From the NCBI GenBank assembly GCA_021737205.1, contig JAIPEK010000029.1, forward strand, positions 1 through 13,855: a stretch of 13,855 nt of DNA, in the 5' to 3' direction. The position numbers and the translations under genes were made by a program. Shown piece after piece: positions 13,676-13,855 of this stretch. Positions within the stretch are counted from its first letter, which is position 1, and every line of letters begins with the position of its first letter. The notes beneath the pieces are model-generated. The model had not been told where the DNA came from, did not search any database, and was given only the letters and a program-made list of their open reading frames with translations. The DNA is from Desulfarculaceae bacterium. Its GTDB lineage: Bacteria; Desulfobacterota; Desulfobacteria; Desulfobacterales; Desulfobacteraceae.

Positions 13676-13855
13676 GGATAAAAGTCTTTGTTGGTCATGG
13701 CCACAATGGCAATGCCGTATTCATCCGCCAGTGTGATCATTCTCTCTCTGTCAAATGAAATCGTTTTTTCCGCTTCCAGCGCAAGGGCGGTCGCACCGAA
13801 CCGGTACATGGTTTCTATGGTCTCACGCCCCGAGCACGGCATATCGAAACGCAAA
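13672..13855 (-). CDS. lpxI: C-terminal end of UDP-2,3-diacylglucosamine pyrophosphatase LpxI (cut by window end)
   Basis: Only the last 60 or so codons are present; the frame stays open to the window edge. The visible part, 'RFDMPCSGRETIETM' followed by 'ATALALEAEKTISFDRERM' and 'ADEYGIAIVAM', matches the C-terminal domain of the LpxI (DUF1009) family. There an R-x-D-x-P-x-x-G segment and an 'EA-x-K-T' strand are conserved. LpxI cleaves UDP-2,3-diacylglucosamine to lipid X, the step before LpxB, which agrees with the 4-base overlap with lpxB. The identification rests on a short segment plus context. Confidence 0.8.
   Translation of the reverse strand, partial: LRFDMPCSGRETIETMYRFGATALALEAEKTISFDRERMITLADEYGIAIVAMTNKDFYP

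Noticed and set aside
1..13855. CRISPR arrays, insertion sequences, tRNA or rRNA genes
   Set aside because: No regularly spaced repeats, transposase frames, terminal inverted repeats or tRNA-like cloverleaf sequences were seen.

Overview
The window looks like chromosomal DNA of a Gram-negative bacterium, most likely a Desulfobacterota (delta-proteobacterial sulfate-reducer type) genome. This rests on lipid A genes (lpxI-lpxB), a TolC-type outer membrane protein, a sigma-54 activator of PAS-PAS-AAA+ type, and a compact common-pathway aromatic operon. The taxonomic guess is inference from gene content; no rRNA or other marker is present.

Layout. (1) 1-2221, minus strand: a receiver-histidine kinase hybrid followed, with a 4-base overlap, by a sigma-54-dependent regulator cut by the window start. 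(2) 2222-2430: a divergent intergenic region with a good sigma-70 promoter for the signalling pair, a perfect 8+8 palindrome sitting on its -35, a second copy of the half-site 54 bp away, and a weaker promoter towards tolC. (3) 2431-4143, plus strand: a TolC-family outer membrane protein, then an unrecognised 105-residue helical protein with its own promoter and ribosome binding site. A hairpin terminator (4151-4188) separates these from the convergent aromatic operon. (4) 11171-4216, minus strand: a seven-gene aromatic amino acid operon, transcribed pheA (chorismate mutase/prephenate dehydratase), aroE, aroA, aroK, aroC, tyrA, DAHP synthase. All junctions abut or overlap by 0-17 bases. (5) 12440-11193, minus strand: a CorC/HlyC (CNNM-like) membrane protein with its own strong promoter. 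(6) 13855-12536, minus strand: the end of lpxI overlapping lpxB by 4 bases.

The main discovery is in the 320-base gap in front of pheA. It holds a promoter and a previously uncalled 27-codon leader ORF whose codons 10-19 read FFFYFGYYFY (5 Phe, 4 Tyr). A perfect 10-bp inverted repeat flanks those codons. Downstream lies a 12-bp GC-rich hairpin with a T-rich tail, whose left arm can alternatively pair with the distal leader arm. These are all the parts of a ribosome-mediated transcription attenuator, here apparently sensing both Phe and Tyr and placed to control the whole operon.

The logic is coherent. PheA carries the only chorismate mutase domain seen in the operon, so it probably supplies prephenate to TyrA as well. 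One attenuator reading both end-products would therefore set expression of both branches and of the entry enzyme, DAHP synthase, which is encoded last. aroB and aroD are not in the window.
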